Shown piece by piece: positions 31,262-40,246 of a stretch of 46,237 nt of DNA; positions within the stretch are counted from its first letter, which is position 1; every line of letters starts with the position of its first letter. Source of the stretch: Clostridia bacterium (lineage in GTDB: Bacteria > Bacillota > Clostridia > Oscillospirales > CAG-272); assembly GCA_017503285.1 (NCBI GenBank), contig JAFVTH010000020.1, positions 1 through 46,237 of the forward strand. Direction: 5' to 3'. The translations under genes and the position numbers were made by a program. The notes below the pieces were generated by a model. That model was not told the origin of the DNA, made no database searches, and saw nothing but the letters and a program-made list of their open reading frames with translations.

Positions 31262-32452
31262 ATGAAGGTTCTCGTTGTAAATGCGGGTAGCTCATCTCTC
31301 AAATATCAGCTCTTTGATATGGACAACGGGGGAGTTTTAGCAAAGGGCTTATGTGAGAGAATTGGCATTGACGGTGCTATCACCCATAAGCGACCCGGCA
31401 AGGAAAACTACAAGGCAAGCGCACCTCTTGAGGACCACAGGGCAGCAATTGAGCTTGTGCTAAGGCTGCTTTGCGACAAGGAGCTTGGTGTTATATCAAG
31501 CGTTTCCGAAATTGGCGCAGTCGGTCACAGAGTTGCCCACGGCGGCGAAAGGCTACGACAGTCAACCATTATCGGACAGAGCGAGATTGAGTACCTTGAA
31601 AGCATTGTGGAAATCAACCCACTGCACGGTCCGCCGGCAATAAGCGGAATCAAGGCGTGCAAGAGCGTTATGCCGGACGTTAAGCACGTAGGCGTGTTTG
31701 ACACATCTTATTATTCAACAGTTGAGGAAAAGGCATATATTTATCCTATTCCTTATGAGCTTTACGAAAAGTACAAAATCCGTCGCTACGGCTTTCACGG
31801 CACATCCCACAGATTTGTTTGCGGCAAGGAGATAAAGATGCTTGGAAACAAGGATGCAAGGGTAATTACCTGCCACCTTGGCAACGGCTCATCAATAACA
31901 GCCAGCATCGGTGGCAAAGCAGTTGACACCTCAATGGGCTTTACCCCGCAGGAGGGCGTTCCTATGGGAACACGCAGCGGCTCGGTAGACCCGACGGTTG
32001 TTACTTATATTATGAAAAAGGAAGGACTTACAGCCGATGAGGCTGAAAAGCTCCTTAACTCAAAATCCGGACTTCTTGGAGTTTCCGGTGTTTCAAGCGA
32101 CTGCCGTGATGTTCTCATAGCCCAAGGCGAGGGAAACAAGCGCGCAGGCTTGGCAATGGATATTCTAATCCATTACATTAAAAAGATTATAGGCTCTTAT
32201 ATTGCGGAAATGAACGGCGTTGATGCCCTTGTATTTACAGCAGGCATCGGGGAAAATGACGGCATTGTAAGAGATCTTATATGCAGGGATATGTCTTATC
32301 TCGGCATTGAGATTGATAACGATATCAATCTGAAGCTGGAAAGAGGCACACAGGCAGATATTACCAAGGCAGGCGCTAAGGTAAGAACCCTTGTTATCCC
32401 AACAGACGAGGAGTATATGATTGCCCTCGACACATTCAATCTTGTCAAATAA
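31262..32452 (+). CDS. ackA: Acetate/propionate kinase
   Basis: 396 residues, full-length acetokinase: NAGSSSLKYQLFDM, VGHRVAHGG, the GFHGTSHRFV block with active-site histidine, LGNGSSITA and FTAGIGEND. It takes the acyl-phosphate made by PduL (here mainly propionyl-phosphate) and makes ATP and propionate. AAGGAGAG precedes the ATG. It lies inside the BMC operon rather than beside pta, which supports a catabolic, compartment-linked role. It shows no encapsulation extension, so it probably works in the cytoplasm. Confidence 0.93.
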   Translation: MKVLVVNAGSSSLKYQLFDMDNGGVLAKGLCERIGIDGAITHKRPGKENYKASAPLEDHRAAIELVLRLLCDKELGVISSVSEIGAVGHRVAHGGERLRQSTIIGQSEIEYLESIVEINPLHGPPAISGIKACKSVMPDVKHVGVFDTSYYSTVEEKAYIYPIPYELYEKYKIRRYGFHGTSHRFVCGKEIKMLGNKDARVITCHLGNGSSITASIGGKAVDTSMGFTPQEGVPMGTRSGSVDPTVVTYIMKKEGLTADEAEKLLNSKSGLLGVSGVSSDCRDVLIAQGEGNKRAGLAMDILIHYIKKIIGSYIAEMNGVDALVFTAGIGENDGIVRDLICRDMSYLGIEIDNDINLKLERGTQADITKAGAKVRTLVIPTDEEYMIALDTFNLVK

Positions 32453-32485
32453 AAAATATATATAAACCGAAAGGAAAAAAAGAAA

Positions 32486-33235
32486 ATGAAATCAGCTTAC
32501 GAAATTAAAAAGGAAATCTGTGAGGTTGGCCACGCCCTTTACAATCTCGGCTTTGTTGCCGCAAACGACGGTAACATCTCTGTTAAGGTATCAGAAAACG
32601 AGTTTTACTGCACACCGACAGGCGTATCAAAGGGCGCTCTTACACCTGATATGATTATCAAGGTTGACAAAAACGGAAAGAAGATTGAGGGTAAGCTCAA
32701 TCCTTCATCAGAAATCAAGATGCACATGCGTGTTTACGAAAAGCGTCCTGACGTTAACGCAGTTGTTCACGCACATCCACCGATTGCTACTGCATTTACA
32801 ATTGCAGGCATTGACCTTGACCAGTACATTCTTCCGGAGGCTGTTCTTACAATCGGCGAGGTTCCAACCTGCGCTTACGGAACACCTTCTACAATGGAAA
32901 TTCCAGACTCACTTGAGCCATACATCGAGAACCACGACGCATTTCTTCTCCAGAACCACGGCGCATTGACAGTAGGCTTCAGCCTACAAAAGGCAATGTT
33001 CGTTATGGAGGAGGTTGAGTTCAACGCAAAGATTTGTAAGTATGCTATGGAGCTTGGCGCAGTTCACGAAATTCCAAACGACCAGCTTAAGAAGCTTATG
33101 GACCTTCGTAAGAAGATGAACATCCCCGGCCGTCACCCAGGCATTGACTACGGTGAGGAGGAGTGCAAGTGCTCATCTAACGAGGACCTTGTTAACGAAA
33201 TTACACGCAGAGTAATTGCAGCTCTCGGAAAGTAA
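32486..33235 (+). CDS. fucA: L-fuculose-phosphate aldolase (class II) with encapsulation peptide
   Basis: 249 residues. Class II aldolase/adducin fold with zinc histidines in VVHAHPPIATAF and LLQNHGALTVG and the ANDGNISVKV phosphate-binding loop. It splits fuculose-1-phosphate or rhamnulose-1-phosphate into dihydroxyacetone phosphate and lactaldehyde. The last ~18 residues (NEDLVNEITRRVIAALGK) form an amphipathic helix after a flexible Cys/Glu/Ser linker. That is the layout of peptides targeting enzymes into microcompartments and is seen in aldolases of fucose/rhamnose BMC loci. The kinase and isomerase genes of the pathway are not in this window. Confidence 0.88.
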   Translation: MKSAYEIKKEICEVGHALYNLGFVAANDGNISVKVSENEFYCTPTGVSKGALTPDMIIKVDKNGKKIEGKLNPSSEIKMHMRVYEKRPDVNAVVHAHPPIATAFTIAGIDLDQYILPEAVLTIGEVPTCAYGTPSTMEIPDSLEPYIENHDAFLLQNHGALTVGFSLQKAMFVMEEVEFNAKICKYAMELGAVHEIPNDQLKKLMDLRKKMNIPGRHPGIDYGEEECKCSSNEDLVNEITRRVIAALGK

Positions 33236-33279
33236 TTCTCCCAGGCGAAATTTATAAAATTTAGCGAAAGGAGATAAAA

Positions 33280-34737
33280 ATGGCTATAAATTGGACAGAG
33301 GCGCAAATTGAAGAAATTGTCGCCTCGGTTATGAAGGGTCTTAAGAAGGAAGCACCTTGCGCAAAGGACCAGTACGACGGCAGCGAATACAATGGCAAGA
33401 AATTTATCGGCGTTTACACCGATATGAAGGATGCTATTGATGCTGCTGAATGCGGCTACAAGGCTATTCGTGCAATGTCCCTTGAGCAAAGGGAGAGGAT
33501 TATCCAAATAATTCGTGACCTTTGCCGTAGCGAAGCTCCAACAATGGCGCGCCTTGGCGTTGACGAAACAAAAATGGGCAGAGTGGACCACAAAACCGCA
33601 AAGCACATTCTTGTTGCCGACAAAACCCCAGGCACTGCCGATATTGCGGCGCAGGTAAAGACAGGCGACTACGGTCTTACCCTTACCGAAATGGCTCCCT
33701 TTGGTGTTGTGGGCAGCATTACCCCAAGCACAAACCCATCAGAAACAGTTATCTGTAACAGTATAGGTATGATAGCGGCAGGAAACGGCGTTGTTTTCAA
33801 CCCCCATCCAAACGCTATTGCAACCTCAAACTATGCAGTAGACCTTATCAACCGCGCAAGTAAAATGGCAGGGGGTCCTAGCGTTTTGGTTTCCTCTGTT
33901 GTTAAGCCAACCCTTGACACAGCCGACATTATGTATAAGGACCCAAGAATCAAGCTTCTTGTTTGCACAGGCGGTCCCGGCGTTGTTAAGAGCGTTCTTT
34001 CAAGCGGCAAAAAGGCAATCGGCGCAGGGGCAGGCAACCCACCGGTTATTGTTGACGACACAGCCGACGTAAGAAAGGCTGGAAAGGATATTATCGATGG
34101 TTGTACCTTTGATAACAACCTACCCTGCATAGCAGAAAAGGAGGTTTTTGCCTTTGACAGCATTGCATCAGAGCTTATTGATGCTATGAAGGAAAACGGC
34201 GCATACCTAATAAACAGCCAGCAGGCAGATATGCTTGCAAGCATTGTTCTCGTTGAGAAAACGAACCCAAAGACAGGCATAAAATCAAAAATTGTCAATC
34301 GTGACTGCGTCGGCAGAGATGCCAAGGTGCTGCTTGAAAAAATCGGCATCAATGTTTGCGATAAAATCCGTTGCATTATATGCGAAACTGATTTTAATCA
34401 CGATTTTGTTCAGCACGAGCTTATGATGCCTATTCTTCCTATTGTCAGAGTAAGAGATATTGACGAGGCTATTGACCTTGCCGTTAAGGCAGAGCATGGC
34501 AACCGCCACACAGCTCATATGCACTCTAAAAACATTGACAATTTAACAAGATTTGCAAGAGCCGTTGAAACAACTATTTTTGTAAAGAATGCCCCATCCT
34601 ACGCAGGCATAGGCTTTGGCGGAGAGGGACACACCACCTTTACAATAGCAGGTCCGACAGGCGAGGGCATTACCAGCGCAAAAAGCTTTACAAGACTGCG
34701 CCGTTGCGTTTTGTCTGAAAGCTTTAGGATAATATAA
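33280..34737 (+). CDS. pduP: CoA-acylating propionaldehyde dehydrogenase
   Basis: 485 residues of the PduP/EutE aldehyde dehydrogenase family. Catalytic Cys283 lies in FDNNLPCIAEKEVF, with cofactor region GVVGSITPSTNPSET and GGPGVVKSVLSSG. It converts propionaldehyde, NAD and CoA to propionyl-CoA inside the shell. The first ~20 residues (AINWTEAQIEEIVASVMKGL) form the usual N-terminal encapsulation helix, followed by a short linker. AAAGGAG precedes the ATG. Confidence 0.93.
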   Translation: MAINWTEAQIEEIVASVMKGLKKEAPCAKDQYDGSEYNGKKFIGVYTDMKDAIDAAECGYKAIRAMSLEQRERIIQIIRDLCRSEAPTMARLGVDETKMGRVDHKTAKHILVADKTPGTADIAAQVKTGDYGLTLTEMAPFGVVGSITPSTNPSETVICNSIGMIAAGNGVVFNPHPNAIATSNYAVDLINRASKMAGGPSVLVSSVVKPTLDTADIMYKDPRIKLLVCTGGPGVVKSVLSSGKKAIGAGAGNPPVIVDDTADVRKAGKDIIDGCTFDNNLPCIAEKEVFAFDSIASELIDAMKENGAYLINSQQADMLASIVLVEKTNPKTGIKSKIVNRDCVGRDAKVLLEKIGINVCDKIRCIICETDFNHDFVQHELMMPILPIVRVRDIDEAIDLAVKAEHGNRHTAHMHSKNIDNLTRFARAVETTIFVKNAPSYAGIGFGGEGHTTFTIAGPTGEGITSAKSFTRLRRCVLSESFRII

Positions 34738-34764
34738 AATTTTAAGAAAGGAAAAGGATATTAT

Positions 34765-35958
34765 ATTTCATCATCACAGGTAGAGAGCATTGTCCGCAAG
34801 ATTCTTGGCGAGATGAACACACCAAGCAGTGCATCAAACGGAAAAATCCCTGCAACTGCCAAGGTAGCAATGCTAACAGCTCCTAAGAAAATCCAGGTTA
34901 AGGAATTTCCTATTCCAACCGTTGGGGACAACGATATTCTCGTTAAGGTTGAGGGCTGCGGTGTTTGCGGAACAGACGTTCACGAGTGGAAGGGTGACCC
35001 ATTTGGAATTATCCCTGTAACACTTGGCCACGAGGGAACAGGCGAAATCATTGCTCTCGGTAAAAATATAAAGGCTGACACAGCGGGAAATCCAATCAAG
35101 GTTGGCGACAAGATTGTTACATCCGTTATCAGCTGTGGCGAATGCTTTGTTTGCCGCAACAAGCCTGCAAATACCAACCTTTGCGACAAGCAGGGCGTAT
35201 TTGGACTTATCCCACACAATGACGCAAATCCGCTAACAGGCTGGTTTGCATCACACCTTCTCATCAGCGGAAAGGGCTCTACATATTTCGTAGTAAACGA
35301 CCTTGACCTAAAGGAAAGAATGCTTCTTGAGCTTGCTTGCGTTTGCGTGCATGCGCTAAAGAGAGCTAACACAACAGGCTTAATCAACTTTAACTCAAAG
35401 GTTTTGGTTCAGGGTCTTGGCCCGGTTGGTCTTGTTATGATAAGCGTGCTTCGCGCAGCGGGTGTTAACCACATTGTTGCTATTGACGGCACACCAAAAA
35501 GACTTGAAATGGCAAAGAAGCTTGGCGCAAAAACAGTTATCAGCTTCAAGGAGATTACCTCACTTGAGGAAAGAGTTAGCCTTGTTAAAAGCGTTGCAAA
35601 CGGCGTAGGCGTTGACTTTGCATTCCAATGCACAGGCGCACCTATGGCAGCAAAGGATATTTACGAGTATATCCGTCGTGGCGGCGGTATGTGCGAGATG
35701 GGCTTCTTCGTTAACAACGGCGAATATACCATCAACCCACACTTTGCTATGTGTAATAAGGAAATTAACGTTGTTGGCTCTTGGGATTACAGCGCTGACG
35801 ACTATCCAACAACAATGGCATTCCTCCGCCAGGCAAGAGAAATGAACATTCCTATCAAGGAGCTAATTACCCACACCTTCCCACTTGACCAGCTAAACGA
35901 GGCAATGGAGGTTAACGTTTCACAGCAGGGCATTAAAATCTGCTACGTTAACGAGTAA
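34765..35958 (+). CDS. Zinc-type (MDR) alcohol dehydrogenase, apparent ATT start, with encapsulation peptide
   Basis: About 397 residues if it starts at ATT 34765. The frame is open from 34738 but contains no ATG, GTG or TTG before 34813. The only good SD (AAAAGGA, 34752-34758) is 6 nt before the ATT. The 16 residues gained (SSSQVESIVRKILGE) form a classic encapsulation helix. The enzyme has catalytic-zinc residues in GCGVCGTDVHEW and GHEGTGEI, a structural zinc lobe with four Cys (CGECFVCRNK...NLC) and a Rossmann GLGPVGLV. It resembles threonine/sorbitol dehydrogenases. It likely reduces lactaldehyde or propionaldehyde in the lumen. Confidence 0.82.
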   Translation: MSSSQVESIVRKILGEMNTPSSASNGKIPATAKVAMLTAPKKIQVKEFPIPTVGDNDILVKVEGCGVCGTDVHEWKGDPFGIIPVTLGHEGTGEIIALGKNIKADTAGNPIKVGDKIVTSVISCGECFVCRNKPANTNLCDKQGVFGLIPHNDANPLTGWFASHLLISGKGSTYFVVNDLDLKERMLLELACVCVHALKRANTTGLINFNSKVLVQGLGPVGLVMISVLRAAGVNHIVAIDGTPKRLEMAKKLGAKTVISFKEITSLEERVSLVKSVANGVGVDFAFQCTGAPMAAKDIYEYIRRGGGMCEMGFFVNNGEYTINPHFAMCNKEINVVGSWDYSADDYPTTMAFLRQAREMNIPIKELITHTFPLDQLNEAMEVNVSQQGIKICYVNE

Positions 35959-35981
35959 TTTAGTAAAGGGGTTATTATAAT

Positions 35982-36299
35982 ATGGCTCTTGGTATGATAG
36001 AGGTTTATGGCTTTGCTACTGCAATAGTGGTGGCTGATGCTATGGCCAAGGCAGCAGACGTTAGCGTTGTTGCCATTGACAAAAACAAGCCCGCAGGCGG
36101 CGACTCTGCAAGAGTGCCTCTTGTTATGGCTATAAAAATTGAAGGCTCTGCCTCAGCCGTTGACTCTGCAATTTTAGCAGGCAAGAAGGAGGCAGAAAAA
36201 AGAGATTTGTATATCACCCACAAGGTGATTGCAAGACAGAGCGAGGATATTGAGTGGTTTGCACACCTATCTGCGCTCGGTAAGGATAAATTAAGATAA
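35982..36299 (+). CDS. BMC-H shell protein 1
   Basis: 105 residues, one BMC domain (MALGMIEVYGFATAIVVADA). A 5-10-residue insertion (PAGGDSARVP) sits before the second half, and a charged C-terminal extension follows. Hexamer-forming shell protein; the insertion may alter the pore or the concave face. It opens a run of four tandem hexamer genes. Confidence 0.92.
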   Translation: MALGMIEVYGFATAIVVADAMAKAADVSVVAIDKNKPAGGDSARVPLVMAIKIEGSASAVDSAILAGKKEAEKRDLYITHKVIARQSEDIEWFAHLSALGKDKLR

Positions 36300-36324
36300 T
36301 TAAATTAAAAAGGAGAATACGACA

Positions 36325-36600
36325 ATGATGGAAGCACTCGGAATGGTAGAAACAAGAGGTCTTGTAGCAGCAATCGAGGCTGCAGATGCAATGGTTAAGG
36401 CTGCAAATGTAGTTCTTGTTGGCAGCGAAAAGATCGGCTCAGGTCTTGTTAGCGTTATGGTTCGCGGTGACGTTGGTGCAGTTAAGGCAGCAGTTGAGGC
36501 TGGCTCTGCAGCAGCTACAGCCCTTGGCGAGGTTATTACAACTCATGTAATCCCAAGACCACACGCAGACGTTGAAAAGCTTCTTCCTATTATAAAATAA
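36325..36600 (+). CDS. BMC-H shell protein 2 (PduA/J type), near twin of shell protein 4
   Basis: 91 residues, canonical BMC-H ([20 protein letters not shown], with IGSG at the pore loop). AGGAG precedes ATG 36325; a second ATG follows directly. Differs from the copy at 36988-37260 in only a few residues near the C-terminus. Forms the main facets of the shell. Confidence 0.95.
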   Translation: MMEALGMVETRGLVAAIEAADAMVKAANVVLVGSEKIGSGLVSVMVRGDVGAVKAAVEAGSAAATALGEVITTHVIPRPHADVEKLLPIIK

Positions 36601-36615
36601 TTGTAGGTTTATAAT

Positions 36616-36888
36616 ATGAAGGCAATTGCGTTACTTGAGGTACAGGCGATGGTAGCCGCAATTACAGGACTTGACGCAATGGTAAAGGCAGCTGACGTTA
36701 AGCTGATTCACGTGGAAAAGCGCCTTGGCGGCAGACTGGTAACGGTTGTCGTTGAAGGCGAGGTTTCCGCGGTGAGGGCAGCCCTTGATGCCGGTGCGAA
36801 GGCAGCCGGCGAGGTCGGAAACGTTAAGTGCTGTGAGGTTATCGCACGTCCACACCCCGATGTTATGAAATTCTTAACAACGGGTTAA
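36616..36888 (+). CDS. BMC-H shell protein 3
   Basis: 90 residues (MKAIALLEVQAMVAAITGLD). Single BMC domain with pore loop RLGGRL in place of KIGSGL, which implies a different, more positively charged pore. Distinct from shell proteins 2 and 4. Confidence 0.93.
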   Translation: MKAIALLEVQAMVAAITGLDAMVKAADVKLIHVEKRLGGRLVTVVVEGEVSAVRAALDAGAKAAGEVGNVKCCEVIARPHPDVMKFLTTG

Positions 36889-36916
36889 GATGCCCATAGG
36901 GGCAAATCACTTATGC

Positions 36917-36938
36917 TTTTAGAGCTTCGGCTTTAAAA
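36917..36938 (+). other. Intercistronic hairpin with UUCG tetraloop
   Basis: TTTTAGAGC-TTCG-GCTTTAAAA, 9-bp stem closed by C-G around a very stable UUCG loop, between shell genes 3 and 4. Not a good terminator (weak T run). May protect or separate the mRNA of the fourth shell gene. Confidence 0.6.
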
Positions 36939-36987
36939 TATAACAAAAGCAAAAAATAAAAAATAAATCTTATAGGAGGATTTGAAA

Positions 36988-37260
36988 ATGGAAGCACTCG
37001 GAATGGTAGAAACAAGAGGTCTTGTAGCTGCAATTGAGGCTGCAGATGCAATGGTTAAGGCTGCAAATGTAGTTCTTGTTGGTAGCGAAAAGATCGGTAG
37101 CGGTCTCGTTAGCGTTATGGTTCGCGGTGACGTTGGCGCAGTTAAGGCAGCTGTTGAGGCTGGCTCTGCAGCAGCTACATCTCTTGGCGAGGTTATTGCA
37201 ACTCACGTAATCCCAAGACCACACGCAGATGTTGAAAAGCTTCTTCCATCTATTAAATAA
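36988..37260 (+). CDS. BMC-H shell protein 4, near-identical to shell protein 2
   Basis: 90 residues from ATG 36988 (TAGGAGG upstream). Protein and DNA are almost the same as at 36328-36600, differing by ALGEVITT versus SLGEVIAT and LLPIIK versus LLPSIK. The copy is flanked on both sides by stable hairpins. Duplication or gene conversion raises the dose of the main facet protein. Confidence 0.95.
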   Translation: MEALGMVETRGLVAAIEAADAMVKAANVVLVGSEKIGSGLVSVMVRGDVGAVKAAVEAGSAAATSLGEVIATHVIPRPHADVEKLLPSIK

Positions 37261-37283
37261 AAATCAATAGAAGACTAGTTTTT

Positions 37284-37318
37284 CAGTACCCAAGGGGCGT
37301 TTGCCCCTTGGGGTACTG
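37284..37318 (+). other. Long intercistronic hairpin before pduL
   Basis: CAGTACCCAAGGGGC-GTTT-GCCCCTTGGGGTACTG, 15-bp stem with one bulged G. No T run, but CAAAAG follows and the lower-stem sequence TTTTGCAGTACT recurs at 37349. It probably works as an RNA processing or partial attenuation site setting the shell/enzyme ratio. Confidence 0.65.
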
Positions 37319-37389
37319 CAAAAGCGCTTAATCAATAGCCATTGAGCTATTTTGCAGTACTCAACAAGGCTTTAAGAAAGGATAAGAAA

Positions 37390-38046
37390 ATGGATATTTC
37401 AAAGGAACAAATAGTAGAGCTTGTAAAGCGCGCGCTTGTTGAAATAGACAGCAAGGAGGGCTTGGCTCAAAAAAGCGGTGGTATCCCCATCGGTATATCA
37501 AACAGACACATACACCTGTCACAGAGTGACCTTGAGGTATTATTTGGCAAGGGCTATGAGCTAACTCCCATAAAGGACTTATCCCAGCCCGGACAATATG
37601 CCTGCAAGGAGCTGTTAACTATCGTAGGGCCATCAATGCGCCCAATAGAAAATGTAAGAGTTTTAGGTCCTGTCAGAAAAGCCTCACAGGTTGAGATATC
37701 TATGACCGATTCTTACATCTTAAAGGTTAAGCCCCCTGTGCGTGAAAGCGGAAAAACAAAGGACTCCGCCCCCATTACAATAATCGGCCCTAAGGGTGTG
37801 GTTCAGCTAAGCGAGGGCTGTATAATAGCAAACAGACATATACATATGTCGCCTGATGAGGCTTTAGTGTTTGGCCTTAAGGACGGGGACTATGTTGATA
37901 TAGATGTAAATGGCAAAAGAAAAACAAGATGGTTCGATGTGCAGGTCAGAGTAGACAAGGACTACCGCCTTGAGATGCACGTTGACACGGACGACGCAAA
38001 CTCGGCAGGAATCAGCAACGGATTTATAGTAACTATTGTAAAGTAA
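37390..38046 (+). CDS. pduL: Phosphate propanoyltransferase PduL
   Basis: 218 residues from ATG 37390 (AAAGGAT upstream; the in-frame 37342 start has no SD). Two PduL repeats, each with a zinc triad: GISNRHIHLS (His40, His42) and IIANRHIHMS. It converts propionyl-CoA and phosphate to propionyl-phosphate and CoA, recycling CoA in the lumen for PduP. The N-terminal MDISKEQIVELVKRALVEI is an encapsulation helix. Confidence 0.94.
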   Translation: MDISKEQIVELVKRALVEIDSKEGLAQKSGGIPIGISNRHIHLSQSDLEVLFGKGYELTPIKDLSQPGQYACKELLTIVGPSMRPIENVRVLGPVRKASQVEISMTDSYILKVKPPVRESGKTKDSAPITIIGPKGVVQLSEGCIIANRHIHMSPDEALVFGLKDGDYVDIDVNGKRKTRWFDVQVRVDKDYRLEMHVDTDDANSAGISNGFIVTIVK

Positions 38047-38061
38047 AGAGAGGATAAAGAT

Positions 38062-38310
38062 ATGTTAAAGGGTATTATCAGAGGAACAATCGTTTCCACA
38101 AGAAAGCAGGAATCCTTAGTAGGCAGTAAGTTTATGGAGGTTCAGCTAATTAAAAACGGCGTATGCACAGACGAATATATAGTAGCAATTGACTCAGTTG
38201 GCGCAGGCGTGGGTGAAACCGTGCTTATTACAACAGGTAGCGCAGCAAGGCTTGCCCTCCACAACACAAGCTGTCCGGCTGATGCTGTTATAGTTGGTAT
38301 TGTTGACTAA
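38062..38310 (+). CDS. pduN: BMC-P pentameric vertex protein (EutN/CcmL/PduN)
   Basis: 82 residues (MLKGIIRGTIVSTRKQESLV), typical BMC-P beta-barrel with GETVLITTGSAARLA. Caps the icosahedral vertices. AGAGG site upstream. Confidence 0.93.
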   Translation: MLKGIIRGTIVSTRKQESLVGSKFMEVQLIKNGVCTDEYIVAIDSVGAGVGETVLITTGSAARLALHNTSCPADAVIVGIVD

Positions 38311-38349
38311 CAAAAATCTTCTTACATACTTTAGCGAAAGGAAGAAAAA

Positions 38350-39669
38350 ATGCAAGAGCTTAAGAATTTAATGCGCGATTTCGGCATTGTAGGTGCCGGT
38401 GGCGCCGGATTTCCCTCCTATGCCAAGCTTGCAGATGGAGCAGACCTACTAGTTATAAACGGCTCGGAGTGTGAGCCGCTTCTTGCCACAGACTACATAC
38501 TTCTGAGGGACGAATTGGATTTGGTTCTTCAGGGAGTTTCGGAAATAATCAGAAAAACAAGCATTTCCAAGGCATATATGGCAGTTAAAGCCCATAATGC
38601 CGAGCGTCTTGGCTGGAAGGACGGAGACAGGCTTTGCGACGGTGTTTTTGTAAGGGCCCTACCCGACATTTACCCAATAGGCGACGAAATAAGCCTTATT
38701 TATGAGGCAACAGGCAGGCTTATAAAGCCGGGCAAGCTGCCTATTACCGAGGGTATTATAGTTTACAACGTTGAAACAATGTATAACCTTGGCAGAGCGT
38801 TAAGATATAAGGAGCCTGTAACCACAAAGTGGCTTACAATCGGCGGCGACGTTAAAAAGCCAACAGTTATAAAGGTGCCTATCGGCGCTAAGCTTACCGA
38901 TATATTTGAAAGGCTGGGCATAGAGGTTAAGGAGGGGTACACCGTCCTTGACGGCGGTCCTTCAATGGGTAAGGTTATAAACCCAAGAACCTATGCGGTA
39001 AACAAAACCACAAAGGGAATACTTATTCTCCCCGATAACTCACAGGCAGTTCTTTCAAAGCTGACAAACGAGGAAATTGCAACAAAGAGGGCAGAAACAG
39101 CCTGCTGTCAATGCACAAGATGCACCGATATGTGCCCAAGGCATTTGCTTGGCTATCCCCTTGAGCCGCATAAAATGGTAAGAACGGCTAAGGGTGCGGT
39201 TGAGGTTATGCCGGATATGGTTATTAGCGCAACCCTTTGCTGCGGCTGCGGCGTTTGCGAAAGCTTAGCCTGCAACCAGGGTATTTCCCCAAGGGCTGTA
39301 ATTGACAACTATAAAAAGCTGCTCTCCAAAAACAAGCTTCGCTTTGATAAAAACGGCGAATATAGCGTAATGGCAGAGCGCGACTACAGAATGATTCCAT
39401 ATAAAAAATGGATGAGCGCCCTCGGTGTTTCACAGTTTGACAGGGATACCGATTTCGGTGGAGAAATAAAGGATTTTTCAAGAGTTGAAATGACTCTTTC
39501 AAGACACATAGGCGCACCAAGCATTCCTGCTGTTAAGGACGGAGATATTGTAAGCGCAGGCGATTTGATTGCAAGCGCCGCAGAGGGTCTTTCCCTTCCA
39601 CAGCATGCCGCTATTTCCGGCAGGGTTACGCTTGGCAAGGATAAAATAATAATTGATAAGGTAAGATAA
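38350..39669 (+). CDS. pduS: PduS-like flavin/Fe-S electron-transfer protein (RnfC family)
   Basis: 439 residues. N-terminal RnfC/NuoF-like NADH and FMN region (GIVGAGGAGFPSYAKL, NGSECEPLL), then a SLBB-like segment. Two [4Fe-4S] motifs follow: QCTRCTDMCPRHLLG and CCGCGVCESLACNQG. A C-terminal barrel-sandwich domain ends the protein. In B12-dependent systems PduS reduces cobalamin. Here the dehydratase is a glycyl radical enzyme, so PduS more likely moves electrons through the shell with PduT, for example to reduce the activase or balance NADH. Confidence 0.9.
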   Translation: MQELKNLMRDFGIVGAGGAGFPSYAKLADGADLLVINGSECEPLLATDYILLRDELDLVLQGVSEIIRKTSISKAYMAVKAHNAERLGWKDGDRLCDGVFVRALPDIYPIGDEISLIYEATGRLIKPGKLPITEGIIVYNVETMYNLGRALRYKEPVTTKWLTIGGDVKKPTVIKVPIGAKLTDIFERLGIEVKEGYTVLDGGPSMGKVINPRTYAVNKTTKGILILPDNSQAVLSKLTNEEIATKRAETACCQCTRCTDMCPRHLLGYPLEPHKMVRTAKGAVEVMPDMVISATLCCGCGVCESLACNQGISPRAVIDNYKKLLSKNKLRFDKNGEYSVMAERDYRMIPYKKWMSALGVSQFDRDTDFGGEIKDFSRVEMTLSRHIGAPSIPAVKDGDIVSAGDLIASAAEGLSLPQHAAISGRVTLGKDKIIIDKVR

Positions 39670-39670
39670 G

Positions 39671-40216
39671 ATGTATAAGGCAATAGGTGTTATAGAATTA
39701 AAATGCATACCTAAGGGTGTAGAGGCGGCAGATGCGGCACTAAAGAGCGCAGGCATAGAAATGGTCTCTGCCCATCCCTCCTGCCCCGGAAAGTATGAGA
39801 TTATACTGACAGGCTCAATATCCGACGTTAGCGTTGCTATCCAGCACGTTTGCAAGAGGTTTGACGGCTATGTGGTTGACTCTGCGGTTATGGGAAAAAT
39901 AGAGGAGCAGGTTATAAAGGCTCTGTTTGGTACACAGGTTGGGGAGCGCAAGGGCTCTCTCGGTCTTATCGAAACCTTCTCAGCCTCAAGTGCTATCAAG
40001 GCTGCCGATATTGCAGTTAAGACCGCAAGAGTAGAAATATATGATTTAAGAGTTTCAAGAGGTATGGGCGGTAAGGGCGTTGTTATGCTAACGGGCGACG
40101 TCGGCGACGTAACTGCGGCGGTTGAGGCAGGCGCAAGCTACGCAAAGGAGCAGGCAACCCTTTCCTCATATACAGTAATTGCATCCCCACACAGCGAGCT
40201 GTGGAATCAAATGTAA
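39671..40216 (+). CDS. pduT: BMC-T shell protein with Fe-S site (PduT)
   Basis: 181 residues, two tandem BMC domains, trimer-forming. Cys38 lies in the HPSCPGKYEI loop at exactly the position that ligates a [4Fe-4S] cluster in PduT at the trimer pore. The gene directly follows pduS, its usual redox partner, with 1 nt between stop and start. Electron conduit across the shell. Confidence 0.92.
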   Translation: MYKAIGVIELKCIPKGVEAADAALKSAGIEMVSAHPSCPGKYEIILTGSISDVSVAIQHVCKRFDGYVVDSAVMGKIEEQVIKALFGTQVGERKGSLGLIETFSASSAIKAADIAVKTARVEIYDLRVSRGMGGKGVVMLTGDVGDVTAAVEAGASYAKEQATLSSYTVIASPHSELWNQM

Positions 40217-40246
40217 TAAGGAAGCACAAGGCAAGGAGAAATAGCT

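Noticed and set aside
37284-37318. Operon-ending terminator before pduL
   Set aside because: No T run follows the stem, and the genes downstream clearly belong to the same microcompartment operon without a new promoter.
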